Shown here in pieces: positions 46,881 through 58,894 of a stretch of DNA of 64,000 nt; position 1 is the stretch's first letter; each line of letters opens with the position of its first letter. This DNA is from Amyelois transitella (Eukaryota > Arthropoda > Insecta > Lepidoptera > Pyralidae), in the NCBI RefSeq assembly GCF_032362555.1, contig NC_083512.1, positions 4,266,001-4,330,000 of the forward strand, read 5' to 3'. The notes beneath the pieces are model-generated. The model worked only from the letters and a program-made list of their open reading frames with translations, was not told where the DNA came from and made no database searches. Made by a program: the position numbers and the translations under genes.

Positions 46881-49800
46881 CTAAAATATAGCATTCATGT
46901 TATATTTCAGTAAATGAGGCTTTATAAAATTGAAATCTATTTGTTTTGTTTTGGCAATATTACTATAGTTTATAGCTGATAACTTTTTTCTGCGTGTTCT
47001 TTCTGGACTATCGAAATCCACTTCATATAAACCAAACTTAACGCTGCAAACAAAATATTACTGATAAGTATGTGAGGTAAAAAAACCTTTTTAGGTAAAA
47101 AATATGAGTTGAATTTATCAAAAAAAAATAGCGTGTCTAAAGTCGATATACAAATTTAATTTACATTTTTTAAAGACATTTTTAAAATATTGAAATTAAC
47201 ATAATCCTTAGTACAAAACTATTAACTCCGACATTGAAAACAGCGAACAGGAAAACTAAAATTTTAATTTTCATTGTTCCAATAATCACGACTTTGAATT
47301 TTAATTCCGTTTATCATAATTGATACAATTAACTATAGGCTTGAATGGGCAATATTGTTGTTTTAACAATCAAGGACAACAGGTACCGTGGAGACGATAA
47401 TCTTATTAATTATTCATAGTTTGATTACGCTGATACATATCAATTTGTGTGACAAATAGGCTTAAATCTTTAATGTGGTATAGAAATTTATTAGATCCCT
47501 ATACACACTAGACAAGACTCTCCAAAAATGTGCCCTGTGAATATAAAGAATTTCATTATGATCATACAACAGAGATAAACTTACGTGTAACCATCTTTCC
47601 ATTCGAAATCATCCATCAGGGTCCAAGCGAAATACCCTTCGATATTGCATTTGTCTTTATTAATTGCCAGCCACATTTGGTGCAAATACTGATTGTAATA
47701 TTGTACTCTATCGTAATCTTTTCGCCCCCCAAAATCACACATCCCATTTTCCGTGACAATTATTGGTATGTCGTTTCCGTATTCATTTTTGATCCAATTA
47801 AAAAGTTTCCGAAAGCCTGGTGGATAGACCTGTTGAAAAGTGTGAACATAAAAAAAATAATTAATTATGATCAAAAAGTGTAACTATCGAAAAAATAAGT
47901 AAATGTTAGTCAATAAATAATCATCAAAAAATAAAAGAAATTATTATTTACAATTTTATTAGTTCATCGATTTGTGGTCAAGAACAAAATCGTAAAATTT
48001 CAATGACCCATTGAATAGATTATTAAAATAGCCTTAAGAATTTTTAAATACGTTTGCTTAAAACTTGAGTTATTTCAATTGCGTAAAAAAAATATCGTGA
48101 TTTTTTTTACTTGAAATAAATATTACCGTAAACCACTCTGCTCCAGGTTTAGGCCAATACGAATTCTGTTCTAACTTGACTCCTGTGTCATGATCCATGG
48201 ACGGCACCCTCCAAGCATCCTCCATTAGTGAGCTGGACATCAAAAATGTGGTGTAATGATTCAAGCCAAAGAAATCCGAGCTTCCCTTTAGTTTATGAAT
48301 CTGCAAATTGTTAAGACATTATGATACAAAATTATATATTATTGGATAAATACAACCAACTAAAAAATAATTTTTAAGTAATCCTACGACCAACTAAACA
48401 TCATTTCCCTTTTTATAATATTAGGAATAAAATATATCTATTACGCGGGGCTATTAGGTAATACGCAAAGTACCAACTTCGCGTTATGTAACCAAACTTC
48501 ATTTCAAATTAGTATTTAGCCTGTTCCCTATTTATGTATTCGACTAGTACCTACCTATCTAATAAGAAGTTAAAGGAAACGACTAAAGGACAATGGGATT
48601 CTTCTTTTAGACGAGACTAGCAACCTGTCACTATTTGAATCTCAATTCTATCTTAAAGCCAAATAGCTATATATATAAAACGTGGCCTATTAGTCTTTAC
48701 AAGACTGTTGGCTCTGTCTACCCCAGAAGGGATATAGACGTCATTATATGTATGTATGTATGAGTGGTATAATAAGAGATGGAGTAATCGCTCTGACAGG
48801 AGAATATAATACTGCACAGCTTTAGAGATAATTCTTGAAATCTGTTGCTCAGACGTAGCTTACATTTTCGGGTAATCTCATAATTATCCGTGAAATTTGC
48901 TGAACACGTACTTATAAACCTACTTATGAAATTATGCCAAACAACTGAACGTGGCTATATTAGTCCTTTCGAGATAGTTGGCTACCCCGCAAGGGATATA
49001 GACGTGATTATATGTATGTTGTATTTAGGACAATGTTTTCCATTTTAATTTCAAATCTTTCTTATCGGTATATAAAAGTAGTAAGTAAGTAAAAATCTTT
49101 ATTTCGGGTAGCGTATGCTGATTGTAAAAATTAATCGAGGAAATAGTTTGTAAATTTGGCATAACTTTTATTGGCGCTGAATTAGCACCCTTCTTATTTA
49201 CCTACAAAAATATCTCTAAGTGAAAAATATTGAATACTTTGTTAATTCATTGAACTTACCTCGTCTTCAGTGAATGAAGGTAGCCTTGATCTTGTGAAAT
49301 TCTGGTAGGCGCTTATACTGTCAATTCTCATACGTACAATATCAGGATAGTCACCCTTTTTAGAATATATGGGATGAGCATATAATCCCAACTAAAAAAA
49401 ATATAAAGACATTTTAAATTGATTATTTTCAATTTAACAGAATAATCCCGAAGTATTATGATCTCGATGACGGTCCAGGAACCGATGTATTTTTTGTGTA
49501 ATAGATAGTAAAAAGTTGGCGTAGGAATGCCAGAGACAGAGCGGAATAAAGAGGATCAAGAAGAAAACCAATAAATATAATAGGTTGTAGCGCCGAAGGA
49601 TGTAAGTAAGAAATTGAAATACTTCTTACTTTGATAGGATTAGCGATCTACGATGTAATGACGTCTGGTTTCTAGGGAAAAACAGTCACTAAACTAGTCT
49701 TCCGGGTATTTCCAGGGCTGGCCGGTATCAGGAAGGTAGATAGTATTATAAATAAAAGAAAGAAAAATAAGGCTTACTGTACTGCCTTTTAAGACCCTGA

Positions 49801-52800
49801 ATTGCAAACTCAACAGCCGAGAGAGATAAGAGAAATGATAACGAAATTCAGGCGCAATACGGTGACTGCAACCTAAAATTAAGACCTGTACTCATATATA
49901 TTTTATTTACAGTCAATCAAAGATTTTCTACCATCGTAGAATACAAAAAATAATAATCATATTTCCTTCGGAGAATAAAGAAACGAACACCCGATCGTAA
50001 TCAGCTTATACTTTTCACGGATACAACAATAACACGGATTTTAATACCTATAAAAAGAAAAGATCTAAGAGTTTTTCTAGGAATATTCTTTGAAATTCAT
50101 AAAAATTCAGAGAAAATATTTATTTTGAGAAACTTAGAGAACTCTATTATACTTCTAGACTAATATCAAGATACCTTTTTAATTTATTAGTCATCAAGTT
50201 GAGAAACTACATTCAAATGAGAGTCAAATAGTAGGTAAATGTGAAATCGAAAAGGTGATCTAACATCGACAATCATATTTTAATTTTTTTATGCGCTAGA
50301 TATCACACTTACACCAACAAAATGTACTAATGTCACTATTTATAGTAGAAATCACTGACGTGTGATAAGTTCTCAGACCATTTATTAAGAGTGCACAAGG
50401 AAAGGCCTTATTTAAATGTACAGATAAATTTCTTGATAACATTCAACACATTTCCGGAGATATGTCGGAATCGGAAGTTTGTTAATGAATGTAGGTTAAT
50501 CTGAGGCAAGGCCAAAGCAACCTACGAGTTGGAATTCTAATATAGAATTAATAATAATAATCGATAATTCTACAAATGAGAAGGCAATACGAAATTTATA
50601 TTGGGAGTTTAAAATATATTTTTTATAATCGAAAATTTAAGTGCGTTTCACCTCAATTTCCTTGATGGTAAGCAAGATGAGGTCTAGACTTAAATCATAT
50701 CTATTTTTTCTTGTCTTAGAAACCTCTTAGATGTCGGTATCGGAGATAAGGACGCGGGGAGGGATAATAATAATTTTGGTTGAAGCACAACCTACGGTCA
50801 CTGAGTCGCTATGCAGTATCTGTACGAAACAGATAATTGCGGCGCCAACGGTGAGTGGTGATTTGGTGTGAAAAAACTCTGTATTTATGAGAATCGATTG
50901 TACTTACATGAAACTGATTATACCTTTCGGCGGCTTCTATGTCATTAGCATTCGAACTGTTCCTTGGTTCGCCCCAAAAGGCATCGAGAGTTATGCCGAC
51001 TCTGCCTGAAATGTAAACAAATGCGCTAAAGAAAATTAATTACTTACTCATATTATATATATGAAATCCAGTGACCATATTTGTGTAATTAATTAGAAAT
51101 TCTAAGCAAGCATAAGTTACAGAACAAATTAGAACAAATTAATATAATGTACCAAATCACTTGAAAAAAGTGGCGTAAGGTAACGAAGACGAAGTATAAA
51201 TGCATACATACTTACATTTTTTATTTATTAACTATTATTACACAATTCCACATTCTAGTCTTTTTAGGCCAGTAGAACACAGGTTTTATTTGTACAAAGA
51301 ATTTTATAAAATACGCCTCTAGTAGGTCATTGCAATGGTTACTTTACATAGCGTTATCATTTTTTCGTAACACGCGCCATCATTATAAGTGCAACATGTT
51401 ATGTTAGTTGTATAAGTGTATGTTTTGTAGTAGGCCATTTGCCACATTTAAGTTTTATTTTCACATTTAACTTATAACATGAATTCTACTATTATTGACA
51501 AATTTTACACATTGTGATGTTATGACTGGTTGCAATGTACAAAAATAATTCCTTTTTCAGAGATTAATGCTAAAGTTATCCCAATCAAATAAATAGTGCA
51601 TTAGACTTTTCCTTACCATGCTGATGTGGTTTATATTCTCTTTCGTAAAGTCGATATGCTTCAGCATGGGCCAATAGTATGTAGTGGGCACAAAGGTATT
51701 CTCCAACTCCATTTGATACTATAGCTGGCACAAAATAATCGCTTCCATAACCCTATTAAAAAAAACTATTATCGATGATGTTTCCTCAATATGGAGATTT
51801 TTACGATAAATTGTGTTTAGAGATAGGTACTCTAGTCAACTTTGGGTTTTTATAGTCCCATCACTATTTGAGTCTCAATTCCATATAAGCCATACAGCTG
51901 AACGTGGTAAGCCTTGCGGTCTTTTAAAGATTGTTAAATTGGCTCTGTCCACCACCACGACGCAAGTTATAAAGGCGTGGTTATACGTAAGTATGTATGA
52001 AATATAATATATTGAGATAAGTGCGTCCTTTGGCTGCTTATATCTATGAAAAACATTGTTGAGTAAAGATAAATTGTGCAAACCTATTAAACTAAATCGT
52101 TATTGTTAGAAATTTAAACTTAATCTTATAATCGTGATTATATTATTAGCATAAACTTAGACAAATCTAGTTGTAAAGAGATAATCGTTAATCTTGTTAA
52201 TAATAAAGGTTTATGACATAAAACATTTGATAGTTTATAATTTTACCTCTGGATTTAGATAAAGTTAGATCTTAACAGTTTACCTTTTAGTATTAATGTG
52301 TAAAGTTAACCGGCTAAATTAAACTTCAAAACATTTCATAGGTCGACTTATTACCCCTTTTGTAATTAATGTGAGATCGCCACCTTATACAAGGTAAACA
52401 CAAAACTTGGTATAATAAATATAATATTTTGGGATTTTTTTTGTAGGCGATGTAGCAACCCCTAACTATTTTAATCTCAATTCCACCAATAAGCCATACA
52501 GCTGAAAGTAGCCTTTTTAAGATCATTGGCTCTATTTCTCCCACAGGGGATATAGACGTTATTATATGTAGGTATATACATATATAATATTTTAAGTACT
52601 TTAATTTTCATTTTTTCCAGCCCAGCGCCTAAAAGAAGAATCCCAAGTTATTAAGCCTTTCTTTGATATACTTTTACAATCTCCGCAGAAAAACATTTAG
52701 CTTAAAAAGTATATTGGACAATTTACTTTTAATAATATATAAATAATAAAAAAGCTAAATTTCAGCTCAACAGTACCCGAAACCGCCGAGTTAATATAAA

Positions 52801-55800
52801 AATAGTTATGAATGTGGATGAAGCGTAAGAAGTATGCAGAGATCGTGGCAAATGAAATGGTCTCTGCCTATAGCTTCAGGTAAAGGGCGTGATTATATTT
52901 ATATAGGCAAGTATATATAAAAAATATCTTCATAAGGAAAATGTCAATTTTTTTTAACTTACGTTATAACAATGCTGATGCGGTTCGTTTATAGTGGTCC
53001 AAATTTTGACGACATCGCCGTACAGATCAAACGCTACCCTTGCGTAATCTACGAAATAGTCCACCATTTTCCTATTGCTCCACCCCCCGAGATCCATCAA
53101 GGGGGTAGGAAGGTCCCAGTGGAATAGAGTCACAACTGGGGTTATGTTGGCCATACGCAGCTCTTCTATCAATTTACGATAGTATGTAGCTCCGGGTTTG
53201 TTTATGTAGTTGTCAGTCCCGTAGGGAAGAATCCTGTATAAGATGAAAGTTATTATATATAGAAATTTAAATATCAACTTATGTCATTTGTCTTACGTTT
53301 TTATGTATTTTGAAATTTGTAAAAATCGATTTTGTAAATAATACACAGGTCTTATGTTATTTTGACTTATTTGATTCCTTCGTACTTATCATATTTTTAA
53401 TTGGTACAATCGAGTCACTTAACTCAACTCTGATCAGTTGAGTTAAGTGACTCGATTTCGCAATTACTCATTTAACAGAAGTTGCATTTTCTATTGAACA
53501 CTAAATTAATAAATATAGTAAAGTAAATTTATAAAATTAATAAATAAATAATCAAAAAAATTGTGAAGGTACCGTAAGGTCGAGAAGTGCACTAAGAGAT
53601 GATATAATAGAAATTTCCGCGGGAACGAAATTTTATGCGATTTTTTTCATTATATTCGTATTTCAACAAGATTCAAATGTTTTACTTTATATAGCAACCA
53701 ACAGGTGAATTTCCATTTCTGACCGCTAAATTGCTTTTAAAATTATCACATTTTCCCCATACATGAGGTTCGCCACAAAATTAATATAATGAATGGAAAT
53801 TAATCATAAAATGGCCACCACTGAGTAAGCATGTGAATTTCTTCCTATCTAATAGGAAATCTAAACTGACTGACTCATTAATCGACGTAGAGTCAAAATC
53901 ACTTAACGAACGTTATTAACGTTTAGTCAACAGAATGACGTAGTTTATGGTTTGTAAGACAATTTGTTTTTTTTTTTATAATAACAGCGGTTGCGAAACG
54001 TCATGGAAATTATTATCAATCAATATTATAATATTATAGTACTATAGTAGTATTATAGTACTATAGTACAGGGCGCTGCTGAACGTGGCTTTTCCGACTT
54101 TTTGGAGGCTCTGTTTTGATGATAAAAACGTGATTTATCATTACAACATATTTAGTAATTAAAGTCTATCTTTTCTGTTTGTATGTATGCGCTAATCTCG
54201 GAAAGTGTGGACGGATTTCGTTATTGATGATGGAAAGAGTATTTTCTGAGGAAGATTATATCTATAAATGTCACCCGTACTATGCCGGGGCGGGTCGCTA
54301 GTGTATTATAAAGTAAGACACCGAAGTCATAGAATAACAGACAACGCAAATCCAAAACTTAAAAAAGGTATCTTTTAGGAAACTTAAGATAGTAAAATAA
54401 AAATTGGTAAACACCGAAATTCACACGGAAATGAAAAATATAGTAATTTCCATAAAACGGAATTTACCTACGTACCTGAACTTGCACAAAAAGCTTATCT
54501 TGTAAATAGGTACCAACCTTGGCCATGAGAGAGAAAATCTGTAATATTTGACGTTCAATTCCTTTATCATTTCGATATCTTCCTTATATTTGTGATAAGA
54601 ATCAGCTGCTACGTCCCCGTTGGCGTGGTCAGGTGTGTATTCTGGATGCTCGTGGAGATAGGTGTCCCACATACTTTCACCTTTACCTGGCAAAGAATTT
54701 ATGAAACTTTAAAGAAGTTTGAACTTGGAGACTTTATTGAAAGGAATACTGCATTTTTAACTGTACTCTGAAATAAAACAATAAAAAATAATTATAAAAT
54801 TATTTTCTATTTTATTAAATCATCTAGCAAAATTATTTTTAATAATAACTGAAAATACTCTAATTATAATTTTCTTGTTGTATTATTGCGTGTTATACAT
54901 TTTTTTTATTTACAAAAACATTTTGCATTGTCATTAATTTTTCTTTTCTATATTGCCAATGTCTCGGTCTTTAAGCAAAACAAAATTTATAGAAAAACAT
55001 ATGCACGCAAATTATTACGAATTTTGTTTTCTCCAGCTGTGTGTTGTATCCGTAGTTGCAAATAGGTAAAATCAGTTTTTTATATAAAAAAGCGCTACCT
55101 TTACTTTACTCATATCGGATTATCCATGTTACTTGTAAAGAGTTTGTGTTAGTTTTAAATGCCACTGGTTAAACGAATTAAAAATAATATAACATACCAT
55201 CAGCGTTCCATCCTCCTTCAATCTGAAAAGCGGCCGTCGAGACACCGAACATGAAGTCATTCGGGAAGTCATATTTGACCCCATCTTCTGAACCTCCTAG
55301 CGTATTCCCATGCACAAGGCACAGGACACTGCAACACAAAATATAATTATGAACATATAACAAGATTATGCCACTCTCGTTTGAGCCAAATTCAAGATGT
55401 ATTTTATCTTTATTTTTATGTTGTCTGTCTGCCAGTCATTAAATACAATATATTAGTACTAAGAGAAGATTTGCAGAAATTTTCACGTGAACGGAAATTA
55501 AAGGAATAATTCGTTTTTCGCGAATAAAGTCAAACAACCCTTACATTGCAATGGACTTTTTCAAAATCGAGAAATCACATATATATTTAGACCTGTTATT
55601 GCAAAGTTATCTACTTTCTCCGAAGTTTTTTTTTTAAATCAATTCCTTCTTATATACTGACGACTATGAAGAGTTAGAAGGAAGAAACCAAGGAAACTCC
55701 ATTCTAGATTCGATACAACACATTGATATATCTCTATCTACAGCGGACTACATAACTATATCTATAAATGCCTTTTATTAGGTACAAATGGTAAGAAAAA

Positions 55801-58800
55801 AAAGAGCCGACGTAAGATCGGAATGGGTAACAATTGTTGATGATAATGACAGAAGTAACAAATGTCAAGAATACACATGATGATGTGATACACTCCGATA
55901 CGAACTTTGCAAAATTCAGATAGTATACCTCAGTGAATCATTTATTTATTTATTTATTTACTAATTTATGTACACAGAAAACATCGAGACTGATAAACAC
56001 AAGAAACAAAATTACAAAGGTTCTGCTTATTTCAAAAGAAATCTCTTCCAGCAGACCCGAGACAGGAGATGTGATGGAAAGGGTGACAGGCGTGTACTCC
56101 ACTCACACAACTAATAATAGACATACATAAACAAATACATAAATAAAATATAATAAAATAAATATATAAATACAAAAAAAATAAACTTACATAAAGTAAA
56201 TACAATATATACCAATCATTGTTCAATCATTGTTCAATTAAAACCAATGTCACTTTAATGTAATGATAATTTTTAGACAATGTAGTATATGGATAAGTTA
56301 CTTCGGTACTTAATAGAAATTAATGTGTTCAGAAAACATAATAATCGTATACTTGATATTTATTTTAGAATGCTCTTTTTATCTATAATAAGAATGATTA
56401 AAGGCAGACCCCGAGCCCCGTAACACTTCTCAAGAGAATGAGAATTATGAACCTTGGAGATCAACTTCTTATAGAACATATTTGTATTAGTTTGAAATAT
56501 TTTACAACGTCAAATAAGTCCAACTCGAAATACGCATTTAAAGCAACGTGCTAGCCGAAAGTGTTTTGTCCTCGACTTAAAAATTATGAACAGCCGGAAT
56601 TCCGAACAGACAGGAACTTATTTATCATCAAACTAGATTCGCTCTTCGTACACGGTCGTACGTTAAAATGCGCACCCAGGGAACTAGGAGAGATAAGTAT
56701 ATGGATTTTGAAATAGCGGACATCTTGAGAGCCCATTATAAAAAAAAGAATATCAAGTTTACGAGCCTTTGCCTTGAGTGAGTTTAACAATCTGACCGGA
56801 AAGAAAAGCAGCTGATATAATGTTTTCCTTCGCTACCAGCTTTCATAGCAGGGCACGCTCGACGCTGTTTTTATCGCGCGAAAAACTATCGCTGTTTCGT
56901 TTGTTATTACGACGTGAACCGAGACAGCTATAGTTTTTTGTGCGATAAAAATAGCGCCTTGCTACGGAGGCAGATAAACATAGTAGCGAATGTTCTCTAC
57001 TTATACGATATATCTGTGTTCCTTTAATTTGTGCCAGAATCGTGTGAGAGGGAACATAAATCAAGCAAAATGTGGTGCAATTTGTCTGCCAGATAGGAGA
57101 TAGGGTGCTTATGCACTAACTTAGTTTGTTACCAAGAAACTGTAGTGTTTGTATGCTTCTCTGTCAAGAACTATATTTGGAAATAAATCCATTAACTAAG
57201 TAATTTATATTTTTAAAATTGTATTTTTAAGCCGCGGTTAATGTTTGTAGATTTATGATTTCTATTGCATTTATTCATCATTGTGATTTTCACATTAACT
57301 ACTGATCCGATATTACTGGAATTTTCATTATCTATTATCAAAAAGAGCATAGTTTGTAAGGAACAACAGCAGTCAACTAAGGTGTCAATCAGATTATTAC
57401 TGCGAATAGCAATTAAAAGAATCTATGGAAAATATCGGATTGTTTATGACTCATTAGAGAATTCCCAAATTTATAGATGTTTTTCTAATTATAGGTTAGG
57501 TATTTAATAAATCTTCGACAAGTTTGATTTCCATTGCGGAGGCGGGGGGAGTGAAGAGAATATAATAATATATGTACCTATTAAGAATTTTCATTCTGCT
57601 GTATATTAATATTTTATTTCTGGAAATTATTTAAATCTTTGGGTTAATAATATAATTAATTAATGATGTTGATGCTATGCAGGGACTGTACAATTTGTAA
57701 ATTAAATTTTAGTTTGTAATCATCTTTTTTCTTTCTTTTTTATAATTTGATTAAATTGTAATCTATTTTTAGTAGTTTGAAGTGTTTATGAATAAAAAAT
57801 CCTACATTGAAAAAAATTATAATTAATGGAGTAATAAAATATTTTTATATTTCAAACACATAATATATGTAGCTTCAAATTATAAGAAAAAACAATAGTT
57901 GTTGTGACAAATTGCTTTAAATGCGTTGTCAAATGATAACGTTATCAATTATAAAAATAACGTCATTACTTTAGGAACATTTGCTGTGTAAATACTATGA
58001 AATGTGTTGTTAAACGTGTTTCAAAAAATATTTTCTATGCCGTTTCTTAAAATTCTAAACATCTATTTAATGTAACGCACCGTAAATAAAATAGGGTGCT
58101 TTTCATTTTTTTTTTCATTCTTAAGAATCACTACATTTACAATAAATATGATTGGTTTATTCTACAATCCCTGCACACTTCTTTTGCTTCATCTACTTTC
58201 ATCAATCTCTTTATGCAAGCTATTTAGCTTAGTGTACTCTTGACCTGACCTTTCTCGTTAATTTCTTTATACTATTGTATACATAACCCAATTAAATTAT
58301 CAATGGAGTCAAAACAAACGAGCGTTTGAACGCGAAATACGAAAATATATATTGATATATATGTATATTGGTTTTTTGATACATTGTACGAGATAAAAAC
58401 AAAACGCAAATTAGCTTAATATAGACATTCTTACCTGTTTAAAAGGACATCGTAATTGTTTTAATTATTACGTCATTTTTAATTAATTGTTTAGTGCGAT
58501 CTCTACTTTTATTTCTTTTTGCACTTTATAAACGCATAAAACACCTTTAAAGTACTAACCACTTATAATGGTTGTTCATTATTTTAATGTTTTATTTTAC
58601 AATAAATAAATAAGTACGTAGAATTCCTGCACACTTCTTTCGCTTCGATCGCAGTTTAAAAATTTAAAAAAATATATATATTTTTTTTAATTTTGATAGT
58701 ATACTGTTACGAAAAAAAATGATAATAACTATTTATTATGCAATCAAAAAAGACTTGGTTCCACTTCCACATTCAAAACAGGAAATCCTTGAGCAACACT

Positions 58801-58894
58801 GGCCACTTACGAACATATAAGTACTTTTTTTTTTAAATGTTTTTTACCTTGCTAGGACTGTCCCTACCAGGGCGACTCTGCTCGAGCTCCGCAT
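46881..58894 (-). CDS. Glycoside hydrolase family 1 (beta-glucosidase / myrosinase-like), secreted, 10 coding exons, 521 aa
   Basis: Coding exons in transcript order: 58848-58894, 55198-55328, 54518-54686, 52963-53233, 51617-51752, 50908-51005, 49260-49391, 48127-48300, 47585-47829 and 46881-47043. They splice in frame to 521 residues, normal for the family. Residues 1-24 (MRSSSRVALVGTVLASVLCL...) look like a cleavable signal peptide, split by a 3.5-kb first intron. Family 1 hallmarks: sugar-binding Q51 in TAAFQIEGGWN, GKGESMWD, SWPRILP, acid/base E199 in TINEPH, nucleophile E413 in VTENG, and aglycone-side W455 with FEW near 460-462. It should hydrolyse beta-glucosides, probably secreted into the gut lumen as for insect myrosinase-like or lactase-phlorizin-like enzymes; true thioglucosidase activity cannot be claimed. 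An arthropod initiator-like TCAGT lies just upstream (complement 58906-58910). Introns are loaded with SINE fragments, mostly antisense to the gene. The exon structure is intact, so I see no sign of a pseudogene. Confidence 0.93.
48573..48763 (+). repeat. RTE-ended SINE (5' part missing) in glycosidase intron
   Basis: It starts at AAAGGAAACGACTAAAGGAC and continues through TAGCAACCTGTCACTATTTG and GGCTCTGTCTACCCCAGAAG to ATGTATGTATGTATG. It lies between the glycosidase exons at 48127-48300 and 49260-49391, antisense to the gene. Confidence 0.82.
48937..49020 (+). repeat. 3' fragment of RTE-ended SINE in the same intron
   Basis: AAACAACTGAACGTGGCTAT, GTTGGCTACCCCGCAAGGGA and TATAGACGTGATTATATGTA. 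Second copy in this glycosidase intron, in the same orientation as the first. Confidence 0.8.
51858..51999 (+). repeat. Partial RTE-ended SINE in glycosidase intron 4
   Basis: CCCATCACTATTTGAGTCTC, CATACAGCTGAACGTGG, TTGGCTCTGTCCACCACCAC and a GTATGTATG tail. Antisense to the gene. Confidence 0.7.
52442..52660 (+). repeat. Partial RTE-ended SINE, followed by an inverted fragment of the same family
   Basis: The plus-strand part (52442-52580) holds GTAGGCGATGTAGCAACCCC, TTCCACCAATAAGCCATACA and GGGGATATAGACGTTATTAT. A minus-oriented piece (about 52617-52660; CCAGCGCCTAAAAGAAGAAT) follows. Both lie in glycosidase intron 4 next to an RTE scrap, making the intron a small repeat nest. Confidence 0.65.
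52770..52905 (+). mobile_element. RTE 3' fragment inside glycosidase intron 4
   Basis: Matches the last ~130 bases of RTE (AGTACCCGAAACCGCCGAG, GTGGATGAAGCG, GCAGAGATCGTGGCAA), with internal deletions and stops. It lies antisense within the intron between the exons at 51617-51752 and 52963-53233. Confidence 0.8.
53408..53457. repeat. Perfect inverted repeat (22-bp arms, 6-bp centre) in glycosidase intron
   Basis: Arms 53408-53429 and 53436-53457 are exact reverse complements around CTGATC. It lies in the intron between the exons at 52963-53233 and 54518-54686. Unrelated in sequence to the palindrome at 41651. Confidence 0.95.
54033..54069. repeat. Short tandem repeat, period 19
   Basis: ATTATAGTACTATAGTA at 54033 repeats at 54052. 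Each unit contains the palindrome TACTATAGTA. It lies within the glycosidase intron, next to a SINE-like scrap at about 54072-54135 (GCTGAACGTGGCTTTTCCGA). Confidence 0.7.
54165..54301 (+). mobile_element. Helitron-like remnant in glycosidase intron 3
   Basis: CTGTTTGTATGTATGCGCTA, ATCTCGGAAAGTGTGGACGG and a GGGGCGGGTCGCTAG end before T. The same blocks occur at 1675-1790 (CTGTCTGTATGTATTCACTA, ATCTCGGTTAG, GGACGGATCG), so the family is present at least twice. Confidence 0.5.
56838..56973. repeat. Fold-back (MITE-like) element
   Basis: Inner arms 56864-56895 and 56924-56955 are inverted repeats matching at about 28 of 32 bases (core TTTTTATCGC...AAAAACTAT). Weaker symmetry continues outward through TAGCAGGGC and GCCTTGCTA. 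The spacer is 28 bases. It lies in the first glycosidase intron. No target duplication was recognised. Confidence 0.6.
58170..58262 (-). mobile_element. Decayed RTE 3' fragment
   Basis: The complement resembles the RTE C-terminal coding end: CTTCTTTTGCTTCATCTAC, TTTATGCAAGCT, CTTGACCTGACC. It lies in the first intron of the glycosidase gene, in the same sense as the gene. Diverged and lacking the terminal repeats. Confidence 0.6.

Larger units (their letters stand above)
55329..58847. other. First intron of the glycosidase gene (3.5 kb)
   Basis: It separates the signal-peptide exon from the second exon. It contains the fold-back element at 56838-56973 and an RTE scrap at 58170-58262. The remainder is AT-rich with no further exon seen. 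Confidence 0.7.

Noticed and set aside
47530..47883. 117-codon plus-strand frame
   Set aside because: Antisense to the glycosidase exon carrying the nucleophile; no motif of its own.
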